64,000 bases of DNA from the NCBI RefSeq assembly GCF_000482385.1, contig NZ_KI519396.1, forward strand, positions 79,740 through 143,739, in the 5' to 3' direction. Positions 60,673 through 64,000 of the stretch are shown here, in pieces. Numbering within the stretch: the first letter of the stretch is position 1; every line of letters begins with the position of its first letter. This stretch comes from Nocardia sp. CNY236. Lineage in GTDB: Bacteria > Actinomycetota > Actinomycetes > Mycobacteriales > Mycobacteriaceae. The translations under genes and the position numbers were made by a program. The notes under the pieces were generated by a model. That model was not told where the DNA came from, did no database searches, and was given only the letters and a program-made list of their open reading frames with translations.

Positions 60673-61596
60673 GTGGGGCAAGGGCATGATCACGGGGTGT
60701 CGGTGGCGGATGCAGGTAGTGCCTCCGGGAAATATGTGCAGCGGCTGATCTTGGCGATCGGCTTGGGTCTGGTCACGCTCGTGACTCAGCTCGTCGTTGG
60801 GTTGTCGACCTCGTCGCTGGCGTTGCTGTCGGATTCCGCGCACGTGTTCACCGACGTGTTCGGTGTCGTGATGGCGCTGGTGGCGATCCTGGTGGCCCGC
60901 CGCGCGTCCCTGCGGGTCGACCGTTCCTTCGGGATGTACCGCGCAGAAGTGCTTGCCGCACTGTTCAATGCGGTGCTGCTGTTCGCGGTGGCGGGCTGGG
61001 TGCTGTTTGAAGCGATCGGCCGATTGGCCGAACCACCGGAGGTACCGGGCCTTCCGGTAACCATTGTCGCCGTGGTGGGCCTGGTGATGAATGTCGCGGC
61101 CCTGTTGCTGCTGCGCCGTGGGGCGGGAGAAAGTCTCAATGTTCGGGGTGCCTACCTGGAAGTGCTGGCCGACATGCTCGGCTCCATCGGCGTGCTGATC
61201 AGCGGCCTGGTGACCCTGCTTTTCGGGTGGCGCTATGCCGATCCGCTCATCGGCATCGGCATCGGCCTGTTCGTCCTGCCCCGGGCCTACAATCTGGGCA
61301 AGCACGCGCTGCGGATCCTGTTCCAGCATGCTCCGGCCGGGATGGACGTCGATCGGGTCCGCACCTCCCTGGAAGGTCTCACCGGCGTGCAGCAGGTTCA
61401 CGACCTGCACGTGTGGACGTTGACGTCCGGGATGGAGGTGGCCTCGGCGCACCTGGCGATCGACGAGGACGCCAACCCGGACGCGGTGCTGGTCGCGGCG
61501 CAAGAACTCCTGGCCGACTCCTACCACCTCAACCACGCCACCCTGCAGGTCGAAGTCGCCAGCATGGCCGAACGCTGCAAGCGGTTGTCCTGGTAG
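60673..61596 (+). CDS. CDF-family metal cation exporter
   Basis: The 307-residue transporter has six membrane segments with the paired metal site HVFTD and its partner in a later helix (YLEVLADMLGSIGVLISGLV) of CzcD/ZitB-type exporters. The C-terminal cytosolic domain has VHDLHVWTLTSGMEVASAHL. A short His-rich start (GQGHDHGVS) may bind metal. The GTG start has GGGAGG upstream; a longer frame to 60562 is unlikely. An AACATG...CATGTT repeat lies about 90-110 bases upstream and might be an ArsR/MerR-type operator. Confidence 0.85.
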   Translation: MGQGHDHGVSVADAGSASGKYVQRLILAIGLGLVTLVTQLVVGLSTSSLALLSDSAHVFTDVFGVVMALVAILVARRASLRVDRSFGMYRAEVLAALFNAVLLFAVAGWVLFEAIGRLAEPPEVPGLPVTIVAVVGLVMNVAALLLLRRGAGESLNVRGAYLEVLADMLGSIGVLISGLVTLLFGWRYADPLIGIGIGLFVLPRAYNLGKHALRILFQHAPAGMDVDRVRTSLEGLTGVQQVHDLHVWTLTSGMEVASAHLAIDEDANPDAVLVAAQELLADSYHLNHATLQVEVASMAERCKRLSW

Positions 61597-61610
61597 CGTC
61601 CCCGGCTCGG

Positions 61611-62534
61611 ATGACCGATCAGCCCACCGCACACGCCACAGGCGGCCAATGCGATGCCACAACCGGGCCTGCCGCAACCTCCCGCCCGCACGAGCCGTCC
61701 ACCCGGCGCGTCGGCTGCCCGTCGAGGTGGGCGGGTCGGGTCATCGTCGCTCCCGGCCTCATCGTTTATCTCGGCCCAGGTTCGTCCGCTGACGAGCATG
61801 CCCATCACGCAATCCAATTCGTCTGGGGTCTCGACGGCGGGTTCGACATCGCACTGGGCGACCACCGCAGCCACGTCGGAGCCGCCCTCGTACCCGCCGA
61901 CACCGCACATCGATTCGACGCACACGGCAAGCGAATCGCCCTGGTGCTGATCGACCGTTCCGGCCGCTACGGCACCGAGCTACAGCACCTCGCCGTCGAC
62001 CTGGCGGGCACCGATTTGACGCACCAGCTCGCGACGTTCGCGCCACCCGAAACCGACATGACCGCCGAAGAGGCCACCGCCTGGTGCGAGGGTCTGATCA
62101 CCGCCCTCGGCATCGACGCCATCCCGGCGACACCGCCCGCGCCGCCGGTCGAACGAACCCTCGCCTACCTCCGCGGCGACATCTCTGGCACACCACGGTT
62201 GTCCGCGGCCGCCAGGCACGCGAACGTCTCACCGACCTGGCTCACCCACACCTTCTCCCGGCAGATCGGTATCCCCTTCCGCCGCTACGTGCTGTGGATG
62301 CGCATCCAACGCGCGGTCGACGAACTGTGCCGCGGCGCCGACCTCACCACCGGCGCGACCTACGCCGGGTTCAGCGATTCGGCACACCTGAGCCGGGTGT
62401 TCCGCACCAATTTCGGGCTGGCACCCTCGACCCTGCTCCACAGCACCACACTCCTCGGCGGCAGCTGGACGCACCCACAACGACCGCAACATTCAAGCCC
62501 CGACAACCCGCCGCGACCTACGGTCAGATCATGA
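61611..62534 (+). CDS. AraC-family transcriptional regulator
   Basis: The 307-residue protein has a cupin-like sensor part (SADEHAHHAIQFVWGLDGGF then DIALGDHRSHV) and a C-terminal pair of AraC helix-turn-helix units (RLSAAARHANVSPTWLTHTF and DLTTGATYAGFSDSAHLSRV then FRTNFG). It begins only 14 bases after the metal exporter and overlaps the transglutaminase-like gene (ATGA), so it may regulate this unit. Confidence 0.85.
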   Translation: MTDQPTAHATGGQCDATTGPAATSRPHEPSTRRVGCPSRWAGRVIVAPGLIVYLGPGSSADEHAHHAIQFVWGLDGGFDIALGDHRSHVGAALVPADTAHRFDAHGKRIALVLIDRSGRYGTELQHLAVDLAGTDLTHQLATFAPPETDMTAEEATAWCEGLITALGIDAIPATPPAPPVERTLAYLRGDISGTPRLSAAARHANVSPTWLTHTFSRQIGIPFRRYVLWMRIQRAVDELCRGADLTTGATYAGFSDSAHLSRVFRTNFGLAPSTLLHSTTLLGGSWTHPQRPQHSSPDNPPRPTVRS

Positions 62535-63283
62535 ACCCCCACCTGCGCCCCGCCCCGATTCTGGACTACAACCACCCCCGGCTACAGCAACTCATCGGCG
62601 AGCGCGGCTGGAGTGACCTGCTCACACCCGACCGCATCGCCGCCGTCTACACCTTCGTCCGCGACGAAATCCCCTTCGGCTACAACGCCTCCGACGACAT
62701 CCCCGCCTCCACCGTGCTCGCCGACGGCTACGGCCAATGCAACACCAAAACCACCCTGCTCATGGCGCTGCTGCGTGCCCTCGACGTGCCCACACGCTTC
62801 CATGGCGCGACCATCCACAAAAGCCTGCAACGCGGCATCCTCACCGGCGCGTTCTACTGCATCGCACCCCGCGACATCATCCACAGCTGGGCCGAAGTGC
62901 GGCACGAGCGAGGGTGGGTCGGTCTGGAAGGGGTCATCCTCGACCGCCCATACCTCGGCGGAGTGCGCGCCAGATTCCCCGACCAACGCGATTGCTTCCT
63001 CGGCTACGGCGTCGGCACCACCAATCTCACCGAACCACCCATCGACTGGAACGGCACCGACACCGCCATCCAATCCACGGGCGTCAACAACGACTACGGC
63101 ACCTACGACGATCCCGACACCTTCTACCGCCAACACGGAACCAACGTCCGCGGCCTACGCGCATGGCTGTTCAACCACCACATCCGGCCCATCATGAACC
63201 GCAACGTTGCCGCCATCCGATCCTGTACCCCCGCAGTCCCTCAGCAGCCCGACTCTGCACCCTTCACGTCGAAACGTCGCTGA
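62531..63283 (+). CDS. Transglutaminase-like protein
   Basis: The 250-residue protein has the transglutaminase-like core: VLADGYGQCNTKTTLLMALL with the nucleophile Cys, then IIHSWAEVRHERGWVGLEGV (His) and a later Asp. This cysteine-protease-like fold in bacteria serves peptidases or amide-bond enzymes, with substrates mostly unknown. The start overlaps the AraC gene stop (ATGA), a strong link. A short hypothetical-looking C-terminal tail is Pro/Ser-rich. Confidence 0.78.
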   Translation: MNPHLRPAPILDYNHPRLQQLIGERGWSDLLTPDRIAAVYTFVRDEIPFGYNASDDIPASTVLADGYGQCNTKTTLLMALLRALDVPTRFHGATIHKSLQRGILTGAFYCIAPRDIIHSWAEVRHERGWVGLEGVILDRPYLGGVRARFPDQRDCFLGYGVGTTNLTEPPIDWNGTDTAIQSTGVNNDYGTYDDPDTFYRQHGTNVRGLRAWLFNHHIRPIMNRNVAAIRSCTPAVPQQPDSAPFTSKRR

Positions 63284-63731
63284 GCAACTGCGCGGGGGCA
63301 ACCGCGACGACTAGCCTGGTCCAGGCGTGGTGTTACCCACCACCACAGGCACATTGGCCTCGACGTCCTGGTGCTGAAGTCGCAGACAGCGTTCGACCGA
63401 TCGAGCCGATTCGTAACACGCCTGCCAGAACCGATTTGGCAATCGGCCTACTCGGTCACATAGCGAGAACAGAAGGTATGCCGTTGGATCTGGTGCGGCG
63501 TGCGCTGGGCCGCATTCTCCGTCTGTAGTCGTTGGGCCGTTTCGAGGGGAAGTGTCTGGACTTCTCCCGCTGGAGCCGTGCTCCTACTTAGAGTAGTAGA
63601 TACCCTCGACGGGGTTCCAGCTGCGGTTTCCGTGCACGACATGTAAGTAGTATTGACCCGGAACTGAATGTTTGCGGATGTGGGTGGTGTTCGTGTAGAC
63701 CCGCGGGGTGGGTGATGATCTGAGGGTGGAT
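63284..63731. other. Region before the IS630-type element
   Basis: Nothing here is a convincing gene. A short frame ending at 63528 reads LAIGLLGHIARTEGMPLDLV then RRALGRILRL and may be the end of a lost gene. The left boundary of the transposable element could not be fixed because only its start is visible. Confidence 0.4.
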
Positions 63732-64000
63732 ATGCGCAGGCTTTCGCCGAGCCAGCAGGAGGCGTTGCGGATGCGGGTGGTGGCTGCGTTGGATGAGGGG
63801 ATGTCCGCGGCGGAGGCGGTGCGGGTGTTCGGGGTGTCGGAGAACTCGATCCGCAATTGGAAGGCCCGCTACGCGTTCGGTGGTGTAGCTGGTTTGGAGT
63901 CGCGACGGCCGGGGCGTAAAGCGGGTGTGCTGCGGAAACTGACACCGGATCAGGAGATGGCGTTGGTGGAGGCGGTCGTGGAGTTCACCCCTGATCAGTT
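63732..64000 (+). mobile_element. IS630-type transposase, N-terminal part (cut by window)
   Basis: The frame begins MRRLSPSQQEALRMRVVAAL and contains the HTH unit EGMSAAEAVRVFGVSENSIR then NWKARYAFGGVAGLESRRPG, typical of IS630-family transposases, followed by LRKLTPDQEMALVEAVVEF. The DDE catalytic part lies beyond the window end. Such elements insert at TA. The terminal inverted repeat cannot be identified without the right end. Confidence 0.7.

Noticed and set aside
62737..63528. 263-codon Arg/His-rich frame over the transglutaminase-like gene
   Set aside because: It is a frame shadow of the transglutaminase-like gene; only its last codons past 63430 might be an old gene end.

Overview
The window comes from a high-GC actinomycete that makes mycolic acids, most likely Nocardia or a close relative. 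The support is a mycolic-acid cyclopropane-synthase-type methyltransferase, an Rpf-like resuscitation factor, DUF3558 lipoproteins with a PPE/WXG100-like partner, PucR-type regulators, an MtbA/glnA4-aldC-type cluster, and strongly GC-biased codons with frequent GTG starts and 4-base ATGA/GTGA gene overlaps. Genus is an inference from gene content; no ribosomal marker is present.

Layout. (1) 1-2.1 kb: a minus-strand operon of DUF3558 lipoprotein, a small helical protein and a PPE/WXG100-like protein, ending at an orphan tRNA 3' end followed by its terminator, which looks like an attachment site. (2) 2.1-7.7 kb: a decayed accessory block with an IS3 fragment, a NUDIX gene, a DegT aminotransferase with two in-frame stops, a truncated and frameshifted Gfo/Idh oxidoreductase, a recombinase-like gene with an in-frame stop, a frameshifted XRE/TPR regulator and an intact aminoglycoside-phosphotransferase-family gene. 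(3) 7.8-15.2 kb: a CRISPR-Cas operon read on the minus strand (csb1-csb2-cas3-cas6e-like), lying between two direct-repeat fragments of the DUF3558 gene, with one orphan repeat and no cas1, cas2 or recognisable cas8. It mixes type I-G (old I-U) effector genes with a type I-E-like Cas6 and is the most interesting locus here. (4) 15.4-23.8 kb: mixed accessory genes, including a nitroreductase-like/TetR pair around a perfect palindrome, a frameshifted DUF1023 hydrolase, a tandem pair of unknown HTH proteins, a hotdog protein and an Rpf-like factor.

(5) 23.8-28.2 kb: molybdate transport (HTH-TOBE regulator, modA, modB, modC) and a PucR regulator. (6) 28.4-36.4 kb: two lipases, then glutamine-synthetase-like glnA4, aldehyde dehydrogenase aldC, a short-chain dehydrogenase and an MHS-family transporter, probably catabolism of an amine through a gamma-glutamylated intermediate. 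(7) 36.4-43.4 kb: TetR/DoxX pair, thioesterase, mycolate methyltransferase, DUF8020-like exported protein, ECF sigma factor, cell-wall amidase and a CobW GTPase. (8) 43.4-47.6 kb: molybdenum cofactor synthesis (moaE, a moaC-mogA fusion, moeA, divergent moaA-moaD). With the mod operon this gives a nearly complete molybdenum supply route within one window. (9) 47.7-53.2 kb: a dipeptide/oligopeptide ABC importer. (10) 53.4-57.7 kb: nadE and divergent nrdH-nrdI-nrdE behind two NrdR-like boxes 32 bases apart. (11) 57.7-64 kb: WYL regulator and palindrome next to an eroded epoxide hydrolase, a DsbA-like protein, a CDF metal exporter, an AraC regulator coupled to a transglutaminase-like gene, and the start of an IS630-type transposase cut by the window edge.
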